The notes: generated by a model from the letters alone, not told the origin. 47,452 bases of DNA from Caloranaerobacter sp. TR13 (GCF_001316435.1 NZ_JXLL01000015.1:1-47452); one strand, 5' to 3'; positions 36,640 to 44,751 are shown, counted from the stretch's first letter. Translations and numbers: made by a program.

Positions 36640-36987
36640 CTATCCCTTCTTTTTTAATAATTTAATAAAATCATTATTCTTCAAAATATTAATAAAAGTT
36701 ATTAATCTCTCTAATAGCGGCTCTGCATTTTTTCCAATTTTCATCTTTACAATTTGTGATATTTCATATATATTTCTTTTACCATCAATTGCCTGCCAAA
36801 CAGTACTGCCGATTTCATCTAAATCAATAGTCATCTTTTCTGGCGTATTAAAAAATCTTCTTACTAATTTATCAATAAAAGAATTTCTATATACTATAAG
36901 AACTACATTTTCTCCTTTTATCTCCCAATCTACTTTTTCGGACCTTACTGGAACGAACTCCAAAAAATTTTCATTTTTCTTTTTCAT
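36640..36987 (-). CDS. PqqD-family (RRE-like) protein
   Basis: 115 aa. The PqqD/RiPP-recognition fold is suggested by the C-terminal half: MTIDLDEIGSTVWQAIDGKR followed by NIYEISQIV and the helix NAEPLLERLITFINIL. The N-terminus carries a short charged extension. PqqD-like domains bind leader peptides of ribosomally made, modified peptides, but stand-alone members also occur without such pathways. No radical SAM or precursor gene is adjacent. It sits in the OPT transporter operon. Ribosome binding site GGAGG before ATG 36987. Confidence 0.8.
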   Translation of the reverse strand: MKKKNENFLEFVPVRSEKVDWEIKGENVVLIVYRNSFIDKLVRRFFNTPEKMTIDLDEIGSTVWQAIDGKRNIYEISQIVKMKIGKNAEPLLERLITFINILKNNDFIKLLKKKG

Positions 36988-37013
36988 ATGCCCTCCTAAG
37001 TAAAGTTATTATT

Positions 37014-37040
37014 GAAAGGGGATAATAATTATCCCCTTTC
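37014..37040 (-). repeat. Long perfect hairpin between OPT and PqqD genes
   Basis: GAAAGGGGATAA (37014-37025) and TTATCCCCTTTC (37029-37040) form a twelve-base-pair stem with a three-base loop. The minus-strand tail is CAATAATAAC, without a T run, so it is a weak terminator or an mRNA-stabilising element that separates expression of the transporter from the downstream genes. Confidence 0.7.
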
Positions 37041-37046
37041 AGTAGT

Positions 37047-38996
37047 TTACTCTTCTACTTTTTTCCAGAACGAGTATTTCATCAGTGTTAATACTAATAA
37101 TATAAATACAATCAATGCGCCATATTTGCCTAATACACCATTACCAAATGCAATTACATCTCCAAGTTTTTTAGCACCTACTGGTATTACAGCAAATACA
37201 GCTAATAAAATACCTAATAAACCTTCTCCTGCAATTAATCCTGATGAATATAGTACACCGCTCTCAACCTTTTCTTTAATAACTGCTTCTGCTTCTTTTC
37301 TCTTTTCTAATATTCCTCTTAATAAACCACCAACCATAATTGGTGTACTTAAGTGAATAGGTAAGTATAAACCAACTGCAACTGGTAATACTGGAATACC
37401 CATTAATTCTATAACTATACCAATACCTACACCTGTAAATACAAGTGCCCAAGGTAAGTTACCTTGCATAACACCTTCAATAACTAATCTCATCAATGTA
37501 GCTTGTGGAGCTGGTAATTCAGCTGAACCGAATCCCCAAGCATTATTTAATAATAACAATACAAAACCTATTACTAAACCTGAAGCGATAACACCAATAA
37601 GCTCACCATACTGTTGCTTCTTAGGAGTTGCACCTACTAAGAAACCAGTTTTTAAGTCCTGAGATGTGTCACCTGCTATTGCTGCAACTATACAAATTAC
37701 AGCACCAACAGAAAGTGCACCTATCATTCCTGCAGGCCCATCAAAACCTGTAGCTTTAAATATGATAGATGTAATTAATAATGTAGCAATTGTCATACCT
37801 GATACTGGGTTTGATGAACTACCAACCAAACCTACTAACCTTGATGAAACTGTAGCGAAGAAGAAACCAAATATTGCTATTAGTATAGCCCCTGTAATAC
37901 CTACTGGTACAATTGGTGTGAACATCATAATAAGTACTAATACAACTACTCCTGCAACAACTAATGTCATAGACATATCTTGATCAGTTCTTAAGCTACC
38001 TTCATTTTCAAAACCTGCTTTGAATCCACCAAGAGCTTCTTTAAATGTACGAACTATAAGTGGTAAAGATTTAATCAAGCTAATAATACCACCAAATGCA
38101 ACGGCTCCTGCACCTACGTAGCGGATATAGAAGTTCCAGATTCCCCAATATCCTAATTCTTTAATTGGTACAGGTGCTGGATATATAGGAGTTGTTATAA
38201 ATTGACCAAGATGTGAAATCAAAGGTATTATAGCTAACCAACCTAGAACAGCACCACCTAGCATATAAGCTGAAATTCTAGGTCCTATAATGAAACCAAC
38301 ACCCAACAATGCAGGTAGTACGTCTGCACCTATTGCTGCGCCTTTATATCCTGTTATTTCCCATTCAATTTCACTTGGGAACAACTTAATTCCGTCAGCT
38401 AAAAACTTGTAAAGAGCACCAACTCCTAATCCCATAAATACAGTTTTTGCTTTAGATCCTCCAACTTCCCCTGCTACAAGAACCTCAGCACAAGCAGTTC
38501 CTTCAGGATATGGAAGTTTGCCATGTTCATTAACAATAAGTGCTTTTCTTAAAGGAACCATTAATAACACACCTAGTATACCACCTATAAGTGATATAAC
38601 TATTATTCTAAATAAGCTTGGAGCATCCATTCCTAATTCTTGAGACCAGATAAAAAGTGCTGGTAATGTAAATATAGCACCTGCTGCAAGTGATTCACCG
38701 GCTGAACCTATAGTTTGAACCATGTTGTTTTCAAGTATTGATTCTTTTTTCATTATACCTCTTATGATACCCATTGAAATAACTGCTGCTGGTATTGATG
38801 CACTAATAGTCATACCTACTCTTAATCCTAAATAAGCATTTGCTGCACCAAATACAATAGCCATAATAATACCTATAATAATTGCTGTAGCTGTAAATTC
38901 AGGCATCACTTTGTTTGCAGGTATAAATGGAACATACTGTTCGCCTGCTTTTGGATTATAAGCAGCGTCAGACAAACCTCTTTTTACTTCTGACAT
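37047..38996 (-). CDS. OPT-family oligopeptide transporter
   Basis: 649 aa with about 14-16 membrane helices. Family landmarks are GAANAYLGLRVGMTISASIP near residue 50, LPYPEGTACAEVLVAGE, and the C-terminal IPVLPVAVGLYLPIHLSTPI. OPT proteins import small peptides (or peptide-metal chelates) with protons. The start MSEVKRGLSD follows ribosome binding site AAAGGGGG. The upstream region holds a CodY-like box within a putative promoter and a switch-like leader, which suggests control by amino-acid supply. It is the first gene of a three-gene operon. Confidence 0.93.
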   Translation of the reverse strand: MSEVKRGLSDAAYNPKAGEQYVPFIPANKVMPEFTATAIIIGIIMAIVFGAANAYLGLRVGMTISASIPAAVISMGIIRGIMKKESILENNMVQTIGSAGESLAAGAIFTLPALFIWSQELGMDAPSLFRIIVISLIGGILGVLLMVPLRKALIVNEHGKLPYPEGTACAEVLVAGEVGGSKAKTVFMGLGVGALYKFLADGIKLFPSEIEWEITGYKGAAIGADVLPALLGVGFIIGPRISAYMLGGAVLGWLAIIPLISHLGQFITTPIYPAPVPIKELGYWGIWNFYIRYVGAGAVAFGGIISLIKSLPLIVRTFKEALGGFKAGFENEGSLRTDQDMSMTLVVAGVVVLVLIMMFTPIVPVGITGAILIAIFGFFFATVSSRLVGLVGSSSNPVSGMTIATLLITSIIFKATGFDGPAGMIGALSVGAVICIVAAIAGDTSQDLKTGFLVGATPKKQQYGELIGVIASGLVIGFVLLLLNNAWGFGSAELPAPQATLMRLVIEGVMQGNLPWALVFTGVGIGIVIELMGIPVLPVAVGLYLPIHLSTPIMVGGLLRGILEKRKEAEAVIKEKVESGVLYSSGLIAGEGLLGILLAVFAVIPVGAKKLGDVIAFGNGVLGKYGALIVFILLVLTLMKYSFWKKVEE

Positions 38997-39079
38997 TAAC
39001 TTTTCCCCCTTTTATATATTTTTTATTAAATAAGCTAAATTCTCCATCCTCCCCCCTTCCTATCTTGTTTTATGCTCAT

Positions 39080-39128
39080 AAAATCCCCAATTAATTTATG
39101 GAGATTTTAGAGATCGCAAAACTCTCCC
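39080..39128 (-). promoter_or_regulatory. Candidate switch leader of the OPT operon
   Basis: Three arms in the minus-strand RNA: A GGAGAGUUUU (39118-39127), B AAAAUCUCC (39100-39108), C GGGGAUUUU (39080-39088). A and B pair over nine bases with one bulged G; B and C pair over nine bases with one U-G. The two hairpins exclude each other. C ends in UUUU but lacks a long T run, so the output is unclear. Confidence 0.45.
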
Positions 39129-39143
39129 ACTTTGATATGTTTG

Positions 39144-39171
39144 ATTATTGGGAATTTTCAGAATGTTGCAA
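39144..39171 (-). promoter_or_regulatory. Putative OPT promoter
   Basis: Minus-strand TTGCAA (39166-39171), 16-base spacer, AATAAT (39144-39149). Start near 39137 would place the switch leader directly at the 5' end of the RNA. Confidence 0.45.
39153..39167. promoter_or_regulatory. CodY-like operator
   Basis: AATTTTCAGAATGTT matches the CodY consensus AATTTTCWGAAAATT at 13 of 15 positions. It lies between the -10 and -35 of the putative OPT promoter, where binding would repress. CodY senses branched-chain amino acids and GTP and commonly represses peptide transporters. Confidence 0.6.
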
Positions 39172-39229
39172 ATTCTAACTATTAAGAATATATTCTATAC
39201 TCCTCATAAAATTCCTTCTCTAATTATTT

Positions 39230-39278
39230 TTTTTAAAAAATTTTTTTAAAATTAAGCACCTATCTTTCGATAGGCGCT
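39230..39278 (-). terminator. Terminator after thrS
   Basis: AGCACCTATC (39255-39264) pairs with GATAGGCGCT (39269-39278) around a four-base loop with one G-U pair. The minus-strand tail is T-rich. Confidence 0.8.
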
Positions 39279-39284
39279 CTAATA

Positions 39285-41195
39285 TTACTTCTTATTCTTA
39301 ATTTCATCTGATATTCTATTAAGAAATTCTTTAACATCAAATGTTCCTATATCTCCTTCGCCTCTTGCTCTCACAGAAATTGTTTTATTTTCTGCTTCTT
39401 TTTCTCCTACAATAAGCATATAAGGAACTTTATTAAGCTGTGCTTCTCTGATTTTATACCCTATTTTTTCTGCTCTTGTATCAACTTCAACTCTTATGCC
39501 TTTCTCTTCTAATATTTTCTTAACTTCAAATGCATATTCGTTAAATTTGTCAGAAATAGGCAATATACTTACTTGTACAGGCGCTAACCAAACAGGGAAT
39601 TTACCTGCGTAATGTTCTATTAAAATTCCAATAAATCTTTCAATACTTCCGAAAATAACTCTATGAAGCATTATTGGTCTATGCTTGTTACCATCACTTC
39701 CTACATATGTTAAGTCAAATCTCTGTGGCATTTGGAAATCTAATTGTATCGTTCCACACTGCCATGTTCTACCTATAGCATCCTCTAAATGAATATCTAT
39801 TTTTGGACCGTAAAAAGCTCCATCTCCTTCATTAATCTTAAACTCAAGCCCTTTTTCCTCTAAAGCTTCTCTAAGCGCATTTGTAGCTAATTCCCATTCT
39901 TCATCAGTTCCCATAGAATTTTCTGGTCTTGTTGAAAGCTCTACATGATACTTGAAACCAAATATATTATAAACATAATCAACAAAATCAATTACACCCT
40001 TTATCTCATCTTTTACTTGTTCAGGTAGCATAAAAATATGAGCATCATCTTGAGTAAATGATCTAACTCTCATAAGCCCATGCAATACTCCAGATAATTC
40101 ATGTCTGTGCACTAAACCTAATTCGCACATTCTAATAGGGAAATCTCTATAACTGTACATCTTTCTCTTATAAAGCAGCATTGCTCCTGGACAGTTCATT
40201 GGCTTTATAGCATAGTCAACAGAATCAATATTTGTAAAATACATATTTTCTTTATAATGATCCCAGTGTCCAGATCTATGCCATAATTCTTCATTTAATA
40301 TAATAGGTGTCTTTACCTCTCCATAACCTCTTTTAACATGCTCTTTTCTCCAAAAATCTTCTAAAATATTTCTGATAACCATTCCTTTTGGATGGAAAAA
40401 TGGGAATCCTGGTCCTTCTTCTTGTATACTAAATAAATCTAATTCCTTACCTAACTTCCTATGATCTCTTTTCTTAGCTTCTTCAAGTCTATGCAGATAT
40501 TCATCTAAATCCTTTTTCTTTTCAAAAGAAGTTCCATATATTCTCTGAAGCATCTTATTGTTTTCATCACCACGCCAATATGCCCCAGCTATACTTAATA
40601 ATTTTACTGCTTTAACCTTTTTTGTATTTGGCAAGTGTGGTCCAGCACATAAGTCAACAAATTCGCCTTGTTTATAAAAAGATATTACTGCATCCTCAGG
40701 TAAATCCATTACTAATTCAACTTTATAGTCTTCACCTTTATCTTTCAAGAATTTTATCGCTTCTTCTCTTGGCAGTTCAAACCTTTCTATATCAAGCTGC
40801 TCCTTAACAATCTTTTTCATTTCTGCTTCAATCTTCTCTAAATCTTCTGGTGTAAATTTATGCTCTGAATCAAAATCGTAGTAAAAGCCATTTTCGATCG
40901 CAGGCCCTATTGCTAATTTAGTATTTGGATATAATCTTTTAACTGCTTGTGCAAGAATATGAGCACTTGTATGTCTAAAAATGTCTGCTCCTTCATCATC
41001 ACTAAATTTCAATATACTCATAGAAGCATCTTCATCAATTATATGATTCAGTCCTACTACCTTTCCATTTATTTTAGCTCCTACAGCCACTCTAGCTAAT
41101 CCACTACTTATATCATTAGCTACATCAAATACACTAACGCCTTTTTCATACTCTCTTATAGAACCATCTGGTAAAGTAATTTTAATTTTTTCCAT
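39285..41195 (-). CDS. thrS: Threonyl-tRNA synthetase
   Basis: 636 aa, full length. TGS domain (residues 1-62), editing domain with HTSAHILAQAVKRLYP and the Cys/His site CAGPHLPNT, class II core with motif 2 RMCELGLVHRHELSG, zinc ligands including Cys in IKPMNCPGAM and His in LHRVIFGSIERF, and a C-terminal anticodon-binding domain (APVQVSILPISDKF). Charges tRNA-Thr and removes mischarged Ser. Ribosome binding site TAGGAGGG. Controlled by its own T-box leader. Confidence 0.98.
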   Translation of the reverse strand: MEKIKITLPDGSIREYEKGVSVFDVANDISSGLARVAVGAKINGKVVGLNHIIDEDASMSILKFSDDEGADIFRHTSAHILAQAVKRLYPNTKLAIGPAIENGFYYDFDSEHKFTPEDLEKIEAEMKKIVKEQLDIERFELPREEAIKFLKDKGEDYKVELVMDLPEDAVISFYKQGEFVDLCAGPHLPNTKKVKAVKLLSIAGAYWRGDENNKMLQRIYGTSFEKKKDLDEYLHRLEEAKKRDHRKLGKELDLFSIQEEGPGFPFFHPKGMVIRNILEDFWRKEHVKRGYGEVKTPIILNEELWHRSGHWDHYKENMYFTNIDSVDYAIKPMNCPGAMLLYKRKMYSYRDFPIRMCELGLVHRHELSGVLHGLMRVRSFTQDDAHIFMLPEQVKDEIKGVIDFVDYVYNIFGFKYHVELSTRPENSMGTDEEWELATNALREALEEKGLEFKINEGDGAFYGPKIDIHLEDAIGRTWQCGTIQLDFQMPQRFDLTYVGSDGNKHRPIMLHRVIFGSIERFIGILIEHYAGKFPVWLAPVQVSILPISDKFNEYAFEVKKILEEKGIRVEVDTRAEKIGYKIREAQLNKVPYMLIVGEKEAENKTISVRARGEGDIGTFDVKEFLNRISDEIKNKK

Positions 41196-41221
41196 CTACA
41201 TCCCTCCTAATTTTTTTGATG

Positions 41222-41249
41222 CTTGGTGCTGGGTACTTGGTACTAGATA
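41222..41249. repeat. Tandem degenerate heptads before thrS
   Basis: Four in-phase seven-base units: CTTGGTG at 41222, CTGGGTA at 41229, CTTGGTA at 41236 and CTAGATA at 41243. They lie between the T-box terminator and the thrS start codon. Confidence 0.7.
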
Positions 41250-41278
41250 TTTATTGTCATTTTACTATGCCATTTAAG

Positions 41279-41538
41279 AAAAAATAAAAACTCCCGCCCC
41301 CAGCATATAGCTAGGGACGGGAGATATTCCCGCGGTTCCACCCTAATTGGTATAAACCCTCTTAAGGACTTTAACGCAGTCAACGGAAATCCTTACCCTA
41401 AAATTAGGTTTCGGATACAACTCAGGGTTAGTTTTCAACTAGTCATATCTTAGGGAGACTCTCAGCCTATGGTACTCCCCTCTCTTTAAGACTGTTTCTA
41501 GTTTACTCTTCCCTTCACAGCTTTAGCATATGAATTTT
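41279..41538 (-). promoter_or_regulatory. T-box leader of thrS
   Basis: The canonical T-box AGGGTGGAACCGCGGGA occupies 41328-41344. A GC-rich terminator follows (41290-41323, arms CTCCCG and CGGGAG) ending in a T-rich run. Aligned with the pheS leader, the specifier is ACU (41430-41432); ACC lies two bases further on and is also a Thr codon. Confidence 0.92.
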
Positions 41539-41544
41539 TAATAA

Positions 41545-41573
41545 ATTATAAATATATTTTATAGTTTTGTCAA
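41545..41573 (-). promoter_or_regulatory. Consensus SigA promoter of thrS
   Basis: Minus-strand TTGACA (41568-41573), 17-base spacer, TATAAT (41545-41550). Start near 41538. Confidence 0.9.
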
Positions 41574-41666
41574 GAAAAATATGTATTTTATGTGATTATT
41601 TTATGATAATGCCGCATCAATAAAGATCTCTTATTTCAAAATCTTAATTAATATTCTCCATCAGAG

Positions 41667-41876
41667 TTATTTTTGCTTTGTCAAAAAATGTAACCACTCT
41701 AATATTTCACTAAGAGCTAATAATATAAACGAAACAGCAATAAAAAAAGTAACTATTAGTATCAATATTAAATAATGCTTAAATATTGATAATTCTACAA
41801 AACCATAAATCAAAGTAATAACAGCTAAAAAAATACATATATAGGCTAATTTCTTTAATATAGTTTTAATTTCCAT
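41667..41876 (-). CDS. Small two-helix membrane protein
   Basis: About 69 aa with two hydrophobic helices (LAYICIFLAVITLIYGFVEL and LILILIVTFFIAVSFILLAL). No family recognised. The frame opens at GTG 41885 inside the ribosome binding site AGAGGTGAT; ATG 41876 is the better start. It follows the 41958-42374 gene in the same direction and may share its transcript. Confidence 0.6.
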   Translation of the reverse strand: MEIKTILKKLAYICIFLAVITLIYGFVELSIFKHYLILILIVTFFIAVSFILLALSEILEWLHFLTKQK

Positions 41877-41957
41877 TAATATCACCTCTGTATATTTTAG
41901 GTAACAAATTAGGTAACAAACAAAATGTCCTGTTACTACTTTGCCATCTATATTAGA

Positions 41958-42374
41958 TTACATAAATTTATTTAATAAAAACTGTTCAAATGTTCTAATA
42001 GATTTATTTCTAATAACAACATAATTAATAAACAAAATACCCACTAAAACTAAAGGAGCAACAAATGATTTATTAAAAGTTAAAAAAATCGTAGATAAAA
42101 TCATCCCCAAAATAAAATAGAAGATTTTTAAACGTATGAAACTTAAACTAAAACTGATAACAACTCCTTCTGATGTTTTTTCAGTTTTTAATTTACATGA
42201 ATCAGCATAGCTTAAAATTGGATGTAATAATATATTTTTCGTAAATCCTAACATGCGTACAGTCATTATCTCAAACTCATTCCCATCTTGCTTTAACCTC
42301 AAACATTTATGCTCACTAATTACATCTTCTAACTTTGTGTAAAAGTCTTGTTCATTTAAAAAAATTCTGTGCAT
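41958..42374 (-). CDS. Small membrane protein of unknown function
   Basis: 138 aa. Residues 1-75 are soluble with beta character (FEIMTVRMLGFTKNILLHPI); residues about 80-120 form two membrane helices (IFYFILGMILSTIFLTF and APLVLVGILFINYVVI). A short charged tail ends the protein. No family recognised. A very strong ribosome binding site (GGAGGGG) precedes ATG 42374. A promoter at 42737-42765 reads toward it, leaving a roughly 355-base leader. Confidence 0.65.
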   Translation of the reverse strand: MHRIFLNEQDFYTKLEDVISEHKCLRLKQDGNEFEIMTVRMLGFTKNILLHPILSYADSCKLKTEKTSEGVVISFSLSFIRLKIFYFILGMILSTIFLTFNKSFVAPLVLVGILFINYVVIRNKSIRTFEQFLLNKFM

Positions 42375-42736
42375 ACCACCCCTCCAAAATCTTCATTATT
42401 ACTTTTCTACATCTTTTTTATCTTTCATTAACTTCTTATCTTTATTATGTAGTTAATATTTTCATGTTTAATTTTCTATTTAAGAAAAGAAATATTTCAA
42501 ACCTGATTGCATCGTTCTCTAATAGACAAAGTACCTATCCGCTTGTTTTTTATTCATTTATTGAATATTAGAACTTCTAACTACCGATATATTGTAACGA
42601 TTCTGGTTCATAATATTTGTAAGACTATTGAATATCAATAAAATTCCATGTAATATAGTTATATACGAAATAGCTTTTATAAGAATACCCCTTTCTTGTT
42701 TACTAGATATTCAATTTGGCTAATTTATTTAACTAC
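42375..42736. other. Long leader/intergenic stretch
   Basis: AT-rich with no standard gene. It contains one suggestive minus-strand frame of 40 codons (42558-42680) that begins at ATA seven bases after AAAGGGG (42688-42694). The peptide would be a hydrophobic helix (AISYITILHGILLIFNSL) plus a polar tail. Without a normal start codon it is not called as a gene. Confidence 0.4.
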
Positions 42737-42765
42737 ATTGTAATGTTATTGCTATTATTTGTCAA
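42737..42765 (-). promoter_or_regulatory. Probable SigA promoter
   Basis: Minus-strand TTGACA (42760-42765), 17-base spacer, TACAAT (42737-42742). It reads away from cstA toward the small membrane protein genes. Confidence 0.65.
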
Positions 42766-42829
42766 CAATGTATATTAAGTACTTATGTACTATTGTTTGC
42801 TATTTGAATTTTAAGGGTTAAATTTAAAA

Positions 42830-42868
42830 TATCTAAAAAGGCTTAGTTGATTTAATCAACTAAGCCTT
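42830..42868 (-). terminator. Terminator after cstA
   Basis: AAGGCTTAGTTGAT (42838-42851) pairs with ATCAACTAAGCCTT (42855-42868), fourteen base pairs, followed on the minus strand by TTTAGATATTTT. Confidence 0.85.
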
Positions 42869-42875
42869 CTTACTT

Positions 42876-44558
42876 CTAAGATTCAATTGTTTCTTCAATT
42901 TCCTTAGATTTCTTAATAGCCTTGTATGCTTCTATAATCATCCATATTTCAAGTACCATTATGATAATTCCTATTATGAACAACAACCAATCTGAATTAC
43001 TTGCATATTTTATAATATTATATACCATACCCCAACCTGTCATTAATATCATAAAGATCATTGGGATTAGTGTATATACAATTGGTTTCTTTTTCTTAGC
43101 TAGATATACTGTAATAACCAATAGTGCTAATCCTGCTAGCAATTGGTTTGTAGCACCAAATAATGGCCATAATATCAATGCACCTGCTCCGCCTGGTTTT
43201 GCTAATGCCAATAGTAAAGCAGTAATTACTGCAAATAGTGTTGCACCTGTTTTATTCGCGATTGGCTTGATATTCCATCCTTCTGCTAACTCACTAACAA
43301 CATATCTTTGTATCCTTGTAGCTGTATCTAGAGTAGTTGCAGCAAAACTCACAATAAATACAGCAAGTATTGTTTTAGCAAATTCGCCGTTAATACCTAT
43401 ATGTGAAATAAAATTAGCTCCGCCATCAACAAAAGCTCCTAACTTAGCTCCTAGTCCACTTGCACTAGCCCAATCAGCATATCTTTGTGTCCATGCTGCT
43501 GCATCTCCTAATCCAGCCGTACAAGCTATAATAACAAGTATTGCAAGTACACCTTCAAGTAACATACCACCATATCCTATTGCCAAAGAATCTTCTTCCT
43601 CATTTAGCTGTTTCGAAGAAGTACCAGAAGATACTAAGCTGTGGAATCCCGAAATAGCACCACATGCTATAGTAATAAATAAGAATGGTAATATAGGAGG
43701 TGCGCCTTTAACAGCTGTATTTATAGCTGGAGCTGATATTGTAGGATGTGCAAATACTAATCCTATTATCAACAGAGCCATCGCTACTAATAACTCATGT
43801 GAGTTAATATAGTCTCTTGGTTGTAGTAAAGTTTGTACTGGTAGTATTGATGCAATAAATGCATAGATAAGTAATATGAAAACCCAAACTAAAATCTCTT
43901 GTAATCCAAAAATTTCAGGAATATGGAAATCATTTATATAAACTGCACCTATCCAAATTGTGAAGTACATTAAAATTATTGCAATAATTGATAGCCATTT
44001 TACATTCATCTTCTTCTTATAAACTAGATAGCCCATAAGTAATGCAATTGGAATCTCCATCCAAACTGGAAATACAGAAGCTGGATACATTATAAATAAC
44101 TTACCTATAATCATAGCAAAAATAGCAATTACTATTAACAACAAGAAAAATATTACTAATAAGAATAAAACTCTTGAAGTAGGACTAACAATATCCTTAG
44201 TTACATCTCCTAAAGATTTACCTTTTTTTCTTGTTGATATAACTAATGCTCCCAAGTCATGTACTGCCCCCATAAAAATTGAACCTATAAATACCCACAA
44301 TACTGCAGGTACCCATCCCCATATTACACCAATTGCTGGACCTACTATAGGACCAGTACCTGCTATAGATGTAAAATGATGACCAAATAGAATACTTTTT
44401 CTTGTTGGTACATAGTCTACTCCATCATTGATAATATGGGATGGTGTTTTATTTTTATTGCTCAATTCAAACAATTTTCTGCCCAAAAACTTACCATAAG
44501 TTTTATAGGCAATAATGAAACCAAAATAGGTCAATACGGCTAATAATAGCGAATTCAC
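42876..44558 (-). CDS. cstA: Carbon starvation protein CstA-type transporter
   Basis: 560 aa with about 15-16 membrane helices. The family hallmark is VPTRKSILFGHHFTSIAGTG followed by PIVGPAIGVIWGW. CstA-family proteins take up pyruvate or peptides when carbon is short. Start GTG 44558 follows ribosome binding site GGAGGGG by five bases. The upstream region holds a perfect palindrome (44656-44667) and a second strong ribosome binding site. It is transcribed alone, with its own terminator. Confidence 0.93.
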   Translation of the reverse strand: MNSLLLAVLTYFGFIIAYKTYGKFLGRKLFELSNKNKTPSHIINDGVDYVPTRKSILFGHHFTSIAGTGPIVGPAIGVIWGWVPAVLWVFIGSIFMGAVHDLGALVISTRKKGKSLGDVTKDIVSPTSRVLFLLVIFFLLLIVIAIFAMIIGKLFIMYPASVFPVWMEIPIALLMGYLVYKKKMNVKWLSIIAIILMYFTIWIGAVYINDFHIPEIFGLQEILVWVFILLIYAFIASILPVQTLLQPRDYINSHELLVAMALLIIGLVFAHPTISAPAINTAVKGAPPILPFLFITIACGAISGFHSLVSSGTSSKQLNEEEDSLAIGYGGMLLEGVLAILVIIACTAGLGDAAAWTQRYADWASASGLGAKLGAFVDGGANFISHIGINGEFAKTILAVFIVSFAATTLDTATRIQRYVVSELAEGWNIKPIANKTGATLFAVITALLLALAKPGGAGALILWPLFGATNQLLAGLALLVITVYLAKKKKPIVYTLIPMIFMILMTGWGMVYNIIKYASNSDWLLFIIGIIIMVLEIWMIIEAYKAIKKSKEIEETIES

Positions 44559-44655
44559 TTTTTCCCCTCCCCTTTTAATTTTATTTAAAATTTTAATATT
44601 ATTTAGATTTCTTGCCTAATTCTATACCTTTTCACCTCCTTTCAACCGGTCCAAA

Positions 44656-44667
44656 ATTGTATACAAT
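44656..44667. promoter_or_regulatory. Palindrome ATTGTATACAAT upstream of cstA
   Basis: Perfect 12-base palindrome about 100 bases before the cstA start. TTGTATACAA-type sites are typical of GntR-family repressors, so it may be an operator; no regulator gene is nearby. Confidence 0.35.
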
Positions 44668-44751
44668 ATTCATTATTTAATATAAAACGTTCCTTTATTT
44701 CTATTTTATTTTCATTTTATCTTTAATATACTTCTCCAACCTAATGGATAA

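Noticed and set aside
36640-36987. A RiPP biosynthesis cluster
   Set aside because: Only the PqqD-like protein is present; no precursor peptide, maturase or dedicated exporter lies beside it, and the radical SAM gene is 29 kb away.
42335-42571. 78-codon plus-strand frame
   Set aside because: It overlaps the start of a minus-strand gene with a very strong ribosome binding site and has no ribosome binding site of its own.
42922-43812. 296-codon open frame on the plus strand
   Set aside because: It is the antisense shadow of cstA, whose product is a full, recognisable transporter; no ribosome binding site supports the plus-strand frame.
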